This document shows positions 38,574-46,279 of a DNA stretch of 64,000 nt, in pieces. Positions within the stretch are counted from its first letter, which is position 1. Every line of letters starts with the position of its first letter. The translations under genes and the position numbers were made by a program. Below the pieces are notes generated by a model. It ran no database searches, was not told the origin of the DNA, and saw only the letters and a list, made by a program, of their open reading frames with translations. The stretch is from Croceicoccus sp. YJ47 (GTDB lineage Bacteria > Pseudomonadota > Alphaproteobacteria > Sphingomonadales > Sphingomonadaceae), in contig NZ_CP067087.1 of assembly GCF_016745095.1 (NCBI RefSeq), positions 3,274,501-3,338,500 of the forward strand, given 5' to 3'.

Positions 38574-39649
38574 CAGTATTTCTCCACCAGAACGTCGGTA
38601 TAAAGTTCGGATGCATCGGGTTCGGGCGAGCTTTCGGCGAAATCGGCGGCTTCGCTGATCTGCGCGCGAATGTCCTTTTCAAGGTCCTTCAGCTTCGCCT
38701 CGTCCATGCCGCGCTTGATGAGCTCGGCCTTCGCCGCCTCGATCGGATCGTGGTTCTCGCGCATGTCCTTCACCTCATCGCGGCTGCGATATTTCGCAGG
38801 GTCGGACATCGAGTGCCCGCGATAGCGATAGGTGTTGAGCTCCATCAACACCGGCCCGCCACCGCCGCGCACATGTTCGAGTGCGATTTCGGCAGCGCTG
38901 CGCACGGCGAGGACGTCCATGCCGTCCACATCCATGCCGGGGATGCGGAACGCAGCCCCCCGTCGGTGGAACTCGGTTTCCGCGCTCGACCGCACGGTGC
39001 TGGTGCCCATCGCGTATTGATTGTTCTCGATCACGAAGATGATCGGCAACTGCCACAGGCTGGCCATGTTGAAGGTTTCGTAGACCTGCCCCTGATTGGC
39101 TGCGCCATCGCCGAAATAGGCGAGGCAGACGCCGCCGTCCTCGCGATATTTGTGCGCGAAGGCGAGCCCGGCGCCCAATGGCACCTGCGCGCCGACGATG
39201 CCGTGGCCGCCGTAGAAGGCGTGTTCGGTGCTGAACATGTGCATCGAGCCGCCCTTGCCCTTGGAAATGCCGGCCTGGCGCCCGGTCAGCTCGGCCATGA
39301 TCACCTTGGGATCGATGCCGTAGGCGAGCATGTGGCCGTGGTCGCGGTAGCCGGTGATGACGCTGTCCTTGCCCTCCGCGAGCGCGGATTGCAGGCCGAC
39401 GGCGACGGCTTCCTGACCGATGTAGAGATGGCAGAACCCGCCGATCAGGCCGAGGCCGTAAAGCTGGCCGGCCTTCTCCTCGAACCGGCGGATGAGCAGC
39501 ATCTGCTTGTAGAAATCGAGAAGCTGGTCGTCCGATGCTTCGAAACGACCCGCTTCCTCGAAACGATTTTGAAGCGTTGCGAGCTTGAAATCGGGATCTT
39601 CGACCGGTGCGGTCACGCTGTCCGCTTTCGCGGCGGGCTTGTCTGACAA
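38573..39649 (-). CDS. pdhA: pyruvate dehydrogenase E1 component subunit alpha
   Basis: A 358-residue E1-alpha with the thiamine diphosphate/Mg motif [15 protein letters not shown] near residue 185 and [15 protein letters not shown] after it. The phosphorylation-loop equivalent [14 protein letters not shown] lies near 285. The N-terminal 20 residues are an extension typical of the group. It forms the alpha2beta2 E1 with PdhB. The 143 bases to the FtsB-like gene upstream, on the same strand, should contain its promoter. Confidence 0.97.
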   Translation of the reverse strand: MSDKPAAKADSVTAPVEDPDFKLATLQNRFEEAGRFEASDDQLLDFYKQMLLIRRFEEKAGQLYGLGLIGGFCHLYIGQEAVAVGLQSALAEGKDSVITGYRDHGHMLAYGIDPKVIMAELTGRQAGISKGKGGSMHMFSTEHAFYGGHGIVGAQVPLGAGLAFAHKYREDGGVCLAYFGDGAANQGQVYETFNMASLWQLPIIFVIENNQYAMGTSTVRSSAETEFHRRGAAFRIPGMDVDGMDVLAVRSAAEIALEHVRGGGGPVLMELNTYRYRGHSMSDPAKYRSRDEVKDMRENHDPIEAAKAELIKRGMDEAKLKDLEKDIRAQISEAADFAESSPEPDASELYTDVLVEKY

Positions 39650-39792
39650 GATAGAAATCCTCGGGTTCGATCAGCCAAAAGGTCCGGAAAAATGCGGACC
39701 GCGTTTCACGATCCTATAGAGACGGTGAGCGCCATTGTGCAAGACGCTGTGCGCCGCGCAATGCACGATTACAAAGCGGCCCGCCGTCACGC

Positions 39793-40128
39793 TCAATCGC
39801 GGGGGATCACGACCTCGTCGGGATGCGCCACGTTGAGATTGCGGCGCAGCAATTCGCCGACCAGATCCGGATCGGCATTGTTGGGGTCGAGCAGTTGCAC
39901 GCGGTTCGCCACGCGGTCGCGCTCCGCCTGAAGCTGCGCGAGCTCCGCCTCCCTTTGTTGGAGCAGCTGCGTCGAATCACCCCATGCGCGCACGCCGGTC
40001 GGCCCGACGAGCGCGGTCGCGCACAGCACGCCGACCGTAATCGCGGCGGTGACGCGGCCCATGTTGCGGCGCCGCACGCGGGGGCGCGTCACGCGAATGT
40101 CGTGGGGTTTGGAACGCTTTGCGGGCAT
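39793..40128 (-). CDS. FtsB/DivIC-type septum formation initiator protein
   Basis: The 111-residue protein has a basic N-terminus (RVTRPRVRRRNMG), one membrane helix (about 24-44) and a short coiled coil (LLQQREAELAQLQAERDRV, about 54-73). It ends with the conserved DPDLVGELLRRNLNVAHPDEVV. This is the usual layout of FtsB-like divisome proteins, which link FtsL and FtsQ and regulate septal peptidoglycan synthesis. In Alphaproteobacteria it commonly lies just upstream of pdhA, as here. Confidence 0.88.
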   Translation of the reverse strand: MPAKRSKPHDIRVTRPRVRRRNMGRVTAAITVGVLCATALVGPTGVRAWGDSTQLLQQREAELAQLQAERDRVANRVQLLDPNNADPDLVGELLRRNLNVAHPDEVVIPRD

Positions 40129-40266
40129 CGGGCGACAGAATCACAAAAACGCATGGGTTGCAAGCGCCGACTCGTTGGAATGTCGCGATTTCTGCGCCGA
40201 ACCGATGGCGGGTGGCAGCCGCTGCGAAGAGCCCCTATGACCGCAGGCCAAAAGGAGAGCGCAACG

Positions 40267-41070
40267 ATGGGTGACTTCGTACAGATCGAACGCAAGGGTC
40301 CGGTTGCGATCCTGCGCATGAACCAGCCCGACCGGCTGAATGCCATTGCCGATTTTTCCGATTGCGAGGATCTGATTGCCGCGATCGACATGGTGAACGC
40401 CGATATCACCGTTGCCGCCGCGATCCTGACCGGCAATGGCCGGGGTTTCAGTGCGGGGGGCAATCTTGCCGCGATGAAGGCGAAGACCGGCATCGGCCCG
40501 CGCGACAGTGCCGACGATACGCGCCGCGTGTACCGGCGCGGGGTGCAGGAAATCTCCCGCACGATGGAGGCCTGCGAGGTTCCGCTCATCGCGGCGGTGA
40601 ACGGGCCTGCGGTGGGGCTTGGCTGCGACATTGCCTGCCTGTGCGACATCCGCATCGCGAGCGAGAACGCGATATTTGCCGCCTCGTTCACGAAAATCGG
40701 GCTGATTCCCGGCGATGGCGGGGCGTGGGCGTTGCAGCAGGCGATCGGCTATGCGCGCGCGGCGGAAATGATGCTGACCTCGCGGCGCTATGACGCGGCG
40801 CAGGCGCTCGCGCTCGGGCTGGTGAACGGGGTGCACCCCGCCGACCGGCTCATGGACGAGGCGATGGATCTGGCGGACGGCATTGCGAGCAATCCGGTGC
40901 GTGCGACACGCATGACAAAGCGACTGCTTCGCCGGGCGCGGCAGCAATCGCTTGATGATGTCCTGGAACTCTCGGCGGCGATGCAGGCGATTGCCCACGA
41001 CACCGACGATCACAGGGAGGCGGTCGACGCGTTCCTCGAAAAACGCGCGCCGGATTTTTCGGGCCAATAA
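40267..41070 (+). CDS. enoyl-CoA hydratase/isomerase (crotonase) family protein
   Basis: Start at ATG 40267 with AGGAG at 40253-40257; ATG 40237 is a weaker alternative. The 267-residue crotonase has the oxyanion-hole regions FSAGGNLAAM and AVNGPAVGLGCDIACLCDIR. In the catalytic strip ASFTKIGLIPGDGG the first hydratase Glu (the rat E144 position) appears replaced by Thr or Lys; the later Glu in ARAAEMMLTS is kept. It may therefore be an isomerase or another crotonase rather than a classical hydratase. No beta-oxidation genes are adjacent. Confidence 0.8.
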   Translation: MGDFVQIERKGPVAILRMNQPDRLNAIADFSDCEDLIAAIDMVNADITVAAAILTGNGRGFSAGGNLAAMKAKTGIGPRDSADDTRRVYRRGVQEISRTMEACEVPLIAAVNGPAVGLGCDIACLCDIRIASENAIFAASFTKIGLIPGDGGAWALQQAIGYARAAEMMLTSRRYDAAQALALGLVNGVHPADRLMDEAMDLADGIASNPVRATRMTKRLLRRARQQSLDDVLELSAAMQAIAHDTDDHREAVDAFLEKRAPDFSGQ

Positions 41071-41106
41071 TTCCTCCGCAACGTTGCACCTGATCGCCGC
41101 GCAATG

Positions 41107-41146
41107 AAAAGGCGCACCGCCCCCATCCGGGAACGGTGCGCCTTTT
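41107..41146. terminator. bidirectional rho-independent terminator
   Basis: AAAAGGCGCACCG (41107-41119) pairs exactly with CGGTGCGCCTTTT (41134-41146). It lies between the crotonase gene (plus) and the CsbD gene (minus) and has A and T tracts in both directions. Confidence 0.88.
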
Positions 41147-41167
41147 ACGTCGTCGGATCTGATGGGA

Positions 41168-41338
41168 TCAGATGTCGTCGCCCAACTTACCCTTGACCTC
41201 ACCCTTGAGCTGCTGGCCCTTGCCCTCGGCTTCCTGTGCGCGGCCATCCGCGCGGGTTTCGGGATCGTTGCTCTGCTGCTTCACCTTGCCGGCGGCTTCG
41301 TTGGCATTGCCTTTGATCTTGTCGGTCAGTTCGCCCAT
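41168..41338 (-). CDS. CsbD family stress-response protein
   Basis: A small 56-residue gene on the minus strand, beginning MGELTDKIKGNANEAAGKVK and ending KGEVKGKLGDDI, with AAAGGA as ribosome-binding site. The hydrophilic, Lys/Glu/Gly-rich repeat (GKVKQQ, GRAQEAEGKG) is the CsbD pattern of small stress-induced proteins, in which each half begins with a GNANEAAGKVK-like stretch. The function is not established. A strong terminator lies 22 bases past the stop. It is short enough to be missed by length-filtered gene finding. Confidence 0.85.
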   Translation of the reverse strand: MGELTDKIKGNANEAAGKVKQQSNDPETRADGRAQEAEGKGQQLKGEVKGKLGDDI

Positions 41339-41686
41339 TTTTCAATCCTTTGCGTCATCGCAGACGAAGCGTCGTCTGCATCATGCCCTATCAACGGCCC
41401 GCATCCGCTTTGGGTCCGGCCCGCGCATTCCGCCCGTCGTCCCGCGCGGTCGGATCGTCGCGAATGGCCGGGTCCGCATCGACACACCGGTTTCCGCATC
41501 ATGAAATCCGGCCATGAAATCCGGCCATGAAATCCGGACGTTGGCAGAACGGAACTTAACGCCTAAGCCGGGGTTCAGAAGCCTGGATGCGGCGTATTCA
41601 CCGTCCGTGAAATGGCTGACGCGCCCGCTTGGCGCCATTTATGGCCAGGCGCAGCGGAACGGTGCCGGAGCATTGCGGGGAGAAGA
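41339..41686. other. 348-base intergenic region between csbD-like and LOV kinase genes
   Basis: This region holds the start regions of the two divergent genes. Apart from the tandem 13-mer at 41501-41537 I see no coding signal. Upstream of the LOV kinase start, CGGGGAGAAGA (41677-41686 region) serves as ribosome-binding site. Confidence 0.5.
41501..41537. repeat. 13-bp tandem repeat, about 2.8 copies
   Basis: The unit ATGAAATCCGGCC occurs at 41501-41513 and 41514-41526, followed by ATGAAATCCGG at 41527-41537. The copies are identical. It lies in the shared upstream region of the csbD-like and LOV kinase genes. Confidence 0.85.
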
Positions 41687-42766
41687 ATGAGCAACGACGA
41701 AAAACCGGTATCCTCGCGGCAGGCCATGCGCACGATCGAGGGGAAATCGCGCGGCGACAATCGGTTTGCCGGCGCGTCGGGCCTGTTGTTCGAACAGGCC
41801 ATGGCACAGACGCGCATGGCGGTGTGCCTGTCCGATCCGCATGTCAGGGACATGCCGATCGTCTTCTGCAACGAAGCGTTTCAGCGGCTCACCGGCTATG
41901 ACGAAATGGATATCGTCGGGGAAAACTGCCGCTTTCTGCAAGGGCCCGGCACGGATCAGGAGCAGGTCGCGAAAATCCGCAACGCCATCGCCGAAGAGAA
42001 GGTGATCGTGGTCGAGCTGCTGAATTATCGCAAGGACGGTTCGACGTTCTGGAATGCGCTTCACCTCGGGCCGATCTATGGTGAGGACGGGAGGCTGAAA
42101 TATTTCTTCGGGAGCCAGTGGGACGTCACCGACATCTACGAATCCCGCGCCGAGGAACGACACGCCAAGGCGATTGTCCGCGAGATATCGCACCGTTTGA
42201 AAAACGTCTTTTCCGTGATCGGCGGTATCGTCAACGTGACCGGACGGTCGATGGACGCACGCCCCGTCGCGCGCAAGATCAACGAAAGGGTGCAGGCGCT
42301 CGGTAGGTCGTACGAACCGACGCTGGATGATGCGGCGATGGGCACGATCCATATCGGACAGGCCATACGCTCCGTCCTTGCTCCCTATGATCCCGAAGGC
42401 GACCGCATCCGGTTTTCGGGCAATGGCACGCGCACCGAACCCAATGCGGTGTCGGCCATCGGCCTCACCCTGCACGAGCTTGCCACGAATGCGACGAAAT
42501 ATGGCGCGCTTTCCAATGGCGGGGGGACGGTCACCGTATCGTGGGGCCATGTGCGGGACCGGTTCGGCCATTCCGCGCTGGAAATCGAATGGGAGGAACA
42601 GGGCGGCCCTGCGATAGAAAGGGAGCCCGACATCTCCGAGGCGGCGAGCGGGACCGGCTTCAATATCGCGCGCGTCCTGCTCGAACATGCGCGCGGTCTG
42701 CTCGACCTCGAATGGCGGGCCGGCGGATTGTTCGCGCGCATTTCCATCCCCATTCAGAACGGATAG
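41687..42766 (+). CDS. LOV-domain blue-light histidine kinase (HWE/HisKA_2 family)
   Basis: Start at ATG 41687 behind GGGGAGAAGA; 359 residues. A LOV domain (about 32-152) carries the flavin-photoadduct motif GENCRFLQG with Cys81, plus the FMN-contact segments LLNYRKDGSTFWNAL and GSQWDVTD. The HWE-type dimerisation domain has the phosphoacceptor His169 in REISHRLKNVFSVIGG. The ATPase domain has LHELATNATKYGAL, the family WEE-GGP motif (EIEWEEQGGPAI) and GTGFNIARVL. Length and layout resemble Erythrobacter litoralis EL346-type LOV kinases. No membrane segment is present, so it is a soluble cytoplasmic photosensor. A frameshifted receiver gene follows 12 bases later. Confidence 0.93.
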   Translation: MSNDEKPVSSRQAMRTIEGKSRGDNRFAGASGLLFEQAMAQTRMAVCLSDPHVRDMPIVFCNEAFQRLTGYDEMDIVGENCRFLQGPGTDQEQVAKIRNAIAEEKVIVVELLNYRKDGSTFWNALHLGPIYGEDGRLKYFFGSQWDVTDIYESRAEERHAKAIVREISHRLKNVFSVIGGIVNVTGRSMDARPVARKINERVQALGRSYEPTLDDAAMGTIHIGQAIRSVLAPYDPEGDRIRFSGNGTRTEPNAVSAIGLTLHELATNATKYGALSNGGGTVTVSWGHVRDRFGHSALEIEWEEQGGPAIEREPDISEAASGTGFNIARVLLEHARGLLDLEWRAGGLFARISIPIQNG

Positions 42767-42778
42767 ACAGATTTTTAC

Positions 42779-43136
42779 ATGAAAACTTTTCTCGTGCTCG
42801 AGGACGAGCCATTTCATCGCCATGGACCTGAAATTCGCGTTCGAGGATGCAGGCCACGAGGCGGTGACCGCATCCGACAATGAAGAGGCGCTGCGCTGTA
42901 TCGAGCAGCGGTCCATCGCGGGCGCCGTCCTCGATGTCAGCCTGGGCCGCGGCGTTACCTGTGCGGAGACGGCCTCGGCGCTGCTCAATCGCAAGATACC
43001 CTTCGTGCTGCACACCGGCGACCTCAACCGGGTCGGCGAATATCTGCGCGAGATCGACGCCCCCGTCATTGCCAAGCCGCGCCCGGCCGAGGATGTCGTC
43101 AATCGCGTGGTGACCATGGTCGCCAGCAACGCCTGA
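42779..43136 (+). pseudogene. single-domain response regulator (LovR-like) with a one-base frameshift
   Basis: From ATG 42779 the frame reads MKTFLVLEDEPF, the beta-1 strand and acidic pocket of a receiver domain, then leaves frame near 42811-42815. The rest of the domain continues one base out of phase from 42813 as ...IAMDLKFAFEDAGHEAVT. It contains the phospho-Asp in AVLDVSLG, the Thr in FVLHTGD and the Lys in VIAKPRP. Removing one T from ATTTC restores a full receiver of about 118 residues. Initiation at ATG 42822 instead would drop the acidic pocket. The gene follows the LOV kinase after 12 bases, as a cognate regulator or phosphate sink would. It may be a real lesion, programmed slippage or a sequencing error. 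Confidence 0.8.
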
Positions 43137-43169
43137 TCCCGCGCGCACCAAGCGCTGGGCGGCGTGATG

Positions 43170-44150
43170 CTACCCCTGCTCCAGACAGCGTGACAGTCGG
43201 ATGAGATCGGCGCGGCCTTCGCCATCGCCCAGCTCATCCTGAAGCCGGCGCGCACGGTCGCCAATCTGCTGATCGCCGAAATGCGCCGCGATGCCGGCCA
43301 TGATGTGCATTTCATCGCGCAGCTTCTCGGTCCTGTCGGCATCCGGGATTTCGAGCGCGAGATAATCCTCCATCTCGATCAGCAACTCACGCTTGCGCCG
43401 TGCATAAAGCGCCTCCAGCGAGGCGATCGCATCATCGCCGCGCGCCGCCTTGTCCGGGGTCGCGAGCGGTGCATCGACCCATTTGCAAAGCGCATCGCGC
43501 AAGCGTTCGCTGCTCAGCGGCTTGGTGAGGTGATCCTGCATGCCGGCGGCGAGACAGCGCTGTGTATCCTCAGCCCCGCCATTGGCGGTAATGGCCAGGA
43601 TCGGGAGATCCGATGCGGCGAATCCATTTGCGCGGATCGTGCGCGCGGCCGTCACGCCGTCCATGACCGGCATTTCCATGTCCATCAATATGCCGCCAAA
43701 AGCCCGCCCTTCGCGGTGCGCGCGCTCCACCGCATCGACCGCCTCCTGACCATCGCCTACCGCCTCGGCCGCAACGCCGAGCTCCCGCAACATGCGCAGC
43801 ATGACATCGCGGCTGATGTCGGAATCTTCGGCGAGCAATATGCGTGCGCCCGACACGTCGCGCCGGCCGGATGCGGGCCAATCGCCGGACGCACTCGCCG
43901 CGACTTTTGGCTCCGTTTCGGTGTGAACCAAGACATCGCCGATGTGCTTCGGCGCCTCCTCGCGCATGATCGGCGGCGCGGGCAGTTCGCGCGAATCGTC
44001 GCCTGTCTCGACAGGTGCCGGTCCGTCCGCCTCGCCCGCCCCCTCAGTCGGCGACGACGCCGCCCGCCATCGGCGCGCAAGCAGCCATGCGCACACGATC
44101 GCCAGCCCGATCGCAACGCCGGCAAGAGCAGCCACCACAGCGTCGTCCAT
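43170..44150 (-). CDS. membrane-anchored response regulator with REC and Hpt-like domains
   Basis: The 326-residue protein has one N-terminal membrane helix (about 5-25) followed by RRWR, a disordered acidic linker (30-100) and a complete receiver domain (101-222). The receiver has the acidic pair in LLAEDSD, phospho-Asp157 in GILMDMEMPVMDG and Lys210 in LTKPLS. A helical C-terminus (240-326) includes MHIMAGIAAHFG, an Hpt-like site with His282. This is the REC-Hpt tail of a hybrid kinase without its kinase. It would pass phosphate from a kinase to a downstream regulator at the membrane. It is divergent from the BcsB-like operon and convergent with the LOV kinase pair. Confidence 0.82.
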   Translation of the reverse strand: MDDAVVAALAGVAIGLAIVCAWLLARRWRAASSPTEGAGEADGPAPVETGDDSRELPAPPIMREEAPKHIGDVLVHTETEPKVAASASGDWPASGRRDVSGARILLAEDSDISRDVMLRMLRELGVAAEAVGDGQEAVDAVERAHREGRAFGGILMDMEMPVMDGVTAARTIRANGFAASDLPILAITANGGAEDTQRCLAAGMQDHLTKPLSSERLRDALCKWVDAPLATPDKAARGDDAIASLEALYARRKRELLIEMEDYLALEIPDADRTEKLRDEMHIMAGIAAHFGDQQIGDRARRLQDELGDGEGRADLIRLSRCLEQG

Positions 44151-44351
44151 CGGCGTTCGTCTCCTTCATCTGTGTAAAATTCACGGCTATGGTCTTAACC
44201 GCACTTCTATCGAAACGCGTCCTCCATTAGAACCGGAACGGAGCAAATAAGAGAGAAATATTAACTATTTGGTCCGATGCAGGATACCAATCAATTCCGG
44301 GTTCCGATTGCGGTTTACCGACCGTAAGCCGGCAACTCCCAAGGGTTCGCA

Positions 44352-46277
44352 ATGAAAATCACCACGTCCTTCTGGACCGCGTCCGCGGTTGCCGTTCTGA
44401 CATCGACCGTCCTTGCGCAGGGGGCGGCGGAGCAGGCCGCCGCGCCGGCGTCGCAGCGCGCGATGACGGCGCCGCCCCCTGCGCAGGCGGCGGGATCCGT
44501 TTCGCGTTTCATCACCCTGGGCGAGCTTGGCCTGTCCGACGGATTCGAGATGGACGGGCTTTCGGGTACGCGTGAACTCTATTTCCCGGTTCCCGCCGGA
44601 CTGGACATCGGCGACATGCGGCTTCGCCTGCCCTACCGGTCCGATGCGGCCTTCGAAAGCCGCCGCGCCGTTGGAATCGAAATCGGCGGCCGGACGCGCT
44701 TTACCGCGGCTTTGCCCGACGGGTATTCGGAGGGCGTGATCGACATTCCGCTGTCGCCGGACATGATTGAGGGCGGCTTTCTCGCGGCGCGCATCGACTA
44801 TTCCGGCGCGATAACGGAGGATCGCTGCGTCGATCAGCGCGTGTCGGGCGCCTATCTCGCCTTTGACGGGACAGGCGGGCTGTCCGCCCGTCTCGGCAGG
44901 GGCGGATTATCCGATGTCGGCGTGCTCGCGGCCGCGATGCCGCGCGCGGTCAATATCGTCCTGCCCCCCAATCCCCGCCCTTCGGAAGCCGCCGCGGCGC
45001 TTTCGCTTCTGCTCGGCTTTCCCGATGCGAGGCTTGCGGGCGACCGGGATGAGCGAGGAACGGACGATGCACGCTGGTCCAGCGGGACGGTGCGGATCGC
45101 GCGCGGCAATGGCCCCGCGCTGGCCGTCGTGGATGGGTCGAACGGTCCGGCATTGCAGATCGGCGGCGACGATCCGGTGGCTGCGGTCCGCTTTCTGCGC
45201 AGCAGGGGACGCACGCTGGCCGCGACGCCTGCGGCCGCGACCGCCGGGCGCACGGCAACAGGGGACGCGCAGACGCTGACCATCGCGGATCTTGGCGCCG
45301 ATACCACGCCCAAAAGCTTCGCCGAAAACGCGGAATGGGGCGTTTCGATCCCGGCCTCCGCCATCCCGGCGGGGGAGCGCATGACGGGCGCGGAACTCGA
45401 CGTCGCGGTCGCGGTACGGCAGGGCGCCACCAAACCGGTCATCAGCGTGACGATGAACGGCGTGCTCCTCGCCAGTGCAACGGCGGCAATGGACGAGCCG
45501 ACGCGCATTCCCGTGACCTTCCCGGCCGGCATCGCGGCTTCGCGCAACCGGATGGAAGTGCGCGTCACCCGGCAGACCGCCGGCGGCGATTGCAGGTTCG
45601 CGCCGCAGGGATACCCGGCACAGCTCCTCCCCTCCAGCCGCATCGTCACCGCCCCGGCGGGGCCGCCAGCGGATTTTTCCGACCTCCCCGCCGCGCTCAA
45701 TGGCGGGTTCACCGCGGTTCTGCGCGGGCCGGGCGATCTTGGCCCGGTGGCGGCACTCCTCGGCCCGCTCGTCAACGCGGACGCGGATATTACCGTGACC
45801 TATGGCGAGGTGCCCGACGACGGCCCCGTCGTGTTCGTCGGGACCGACGCGCCCGCCGGCTTCGACCCGGTGGTCCGTTTCGATCAGGGCGCGATCCGGC
45901 TCGACAGCCCGGCGGGCGAAACGATCCTCGATTCCGCCGCGATCGCCCGGCATACCACGGTGCAGTTCGGCGAAATGGGCGACCGCACGCTCCTCTGGAT
46001 CAGGCCGGGCAGCGCCTTCGCAAGCCTTGCACAAAGCACGGAGCCGGCGGTGCTCGGCTTTGGCAATGTCGCGTTCCTCGACGGGGACCGCATCGATTTC
46101 GCCTTCAATAGCGAGCGTGAGAGGCTCATCGACATTCGCTATCCAGAGCGGTTCTCCGTCTGGCAGTTTTTCGAACGCTATCGGCTCTGGATCATCGGCC
46201 TTGGCTGGCTGCTCGTCACGCTTGGCTTCGTCTATCTCTTGCGGCGCGTCCTGTCCTCGTCCCGTTCGGACGATTGA
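44352..46277 (+). CDS. BcsB-like cellulose/exopolysaccharide synthase periplasmic subunit
   Basis: This 641-residue protein has a signal peptide (about 1-22) and two repeats of jellyroll plus flavodoxin-like modules in the BcsB style (ELYFPVPAGLDIGDMRLRL; LPPNPRPSEAAAALSLLLG; then WGVSIPASAIPAGERMTGAEL; ADITVTYGEVPDDGPVVF). A single C-terminal membrane helix (about 615-634) is preceded by an interfacial segment SVWQFFERYRLW. BcsB anchors the inner-membrane synthase and guides nascent glucan through the periplasm. Here the partner synthase is encoded next, with a two-base gap. It heads a five-gene operon. Family-level identity is good; the polymer need not be cellulose. Confidence 0.8.
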   Translation: MKITTSFWTASAVAVLTSTVLAQGAAEQAAAPASQRAMTAPPPAQAAGSVSRFITLGELGLSDGFEMDGLSGTRELYFPVPAGLDIGDMRLRLPYRSDAAFESRRAVGIEIGGRTRFTAALPDGYSEGVIDIPLSPDMIEGGFLAARIDYSGAITEDRCVDQRVSGAYLAFDGTGGLSARLGRGGLSDVGVLAAAMPRAVNIVLPPNPRPSEAAAALSLLLGFPDARLAGDRDERGTDDARWSSGTVRIARGNGPALAVVDGSNGPALQIGGDDPVAAVRFLRSRGRTLAATPAAATAGRTATGDAQTLTIADLGADTTPKSFAENAEWGVSIPASAIPAGERMTGAELDVAVAVRQGATKPVISVTMNGVLLASATAAMDEPTRIPVTFPAGIAASRNRMEVRVTRQTAGGDCRFAPQGYPAQLLPSSRIVTAPAGPPADFSDLPAALNGGFTAVLRGPGDLGPVAALLGPLVNADADITVTYGEVPDDGPVVFVGTDAPAGFDPVVRFDQGAIRLDSPAGETILDSAAIARHTTVQFGEMGDRTLLWIRPGSAFASLAQSTEPAVLGFGNVAFLDGDRIDFAFNSERERLIDIRYPERFSVWQFFERYRLWIIGLGWLLVTLGFVYLLRRVLSSSRSDD

Positions 46278-46279
46278 GG

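Noticed and set aside
41501-41537. CRISPR-like array
   Set aside because: The 13-bp units are directly adjacent with no spacers, and no cas genes are near.
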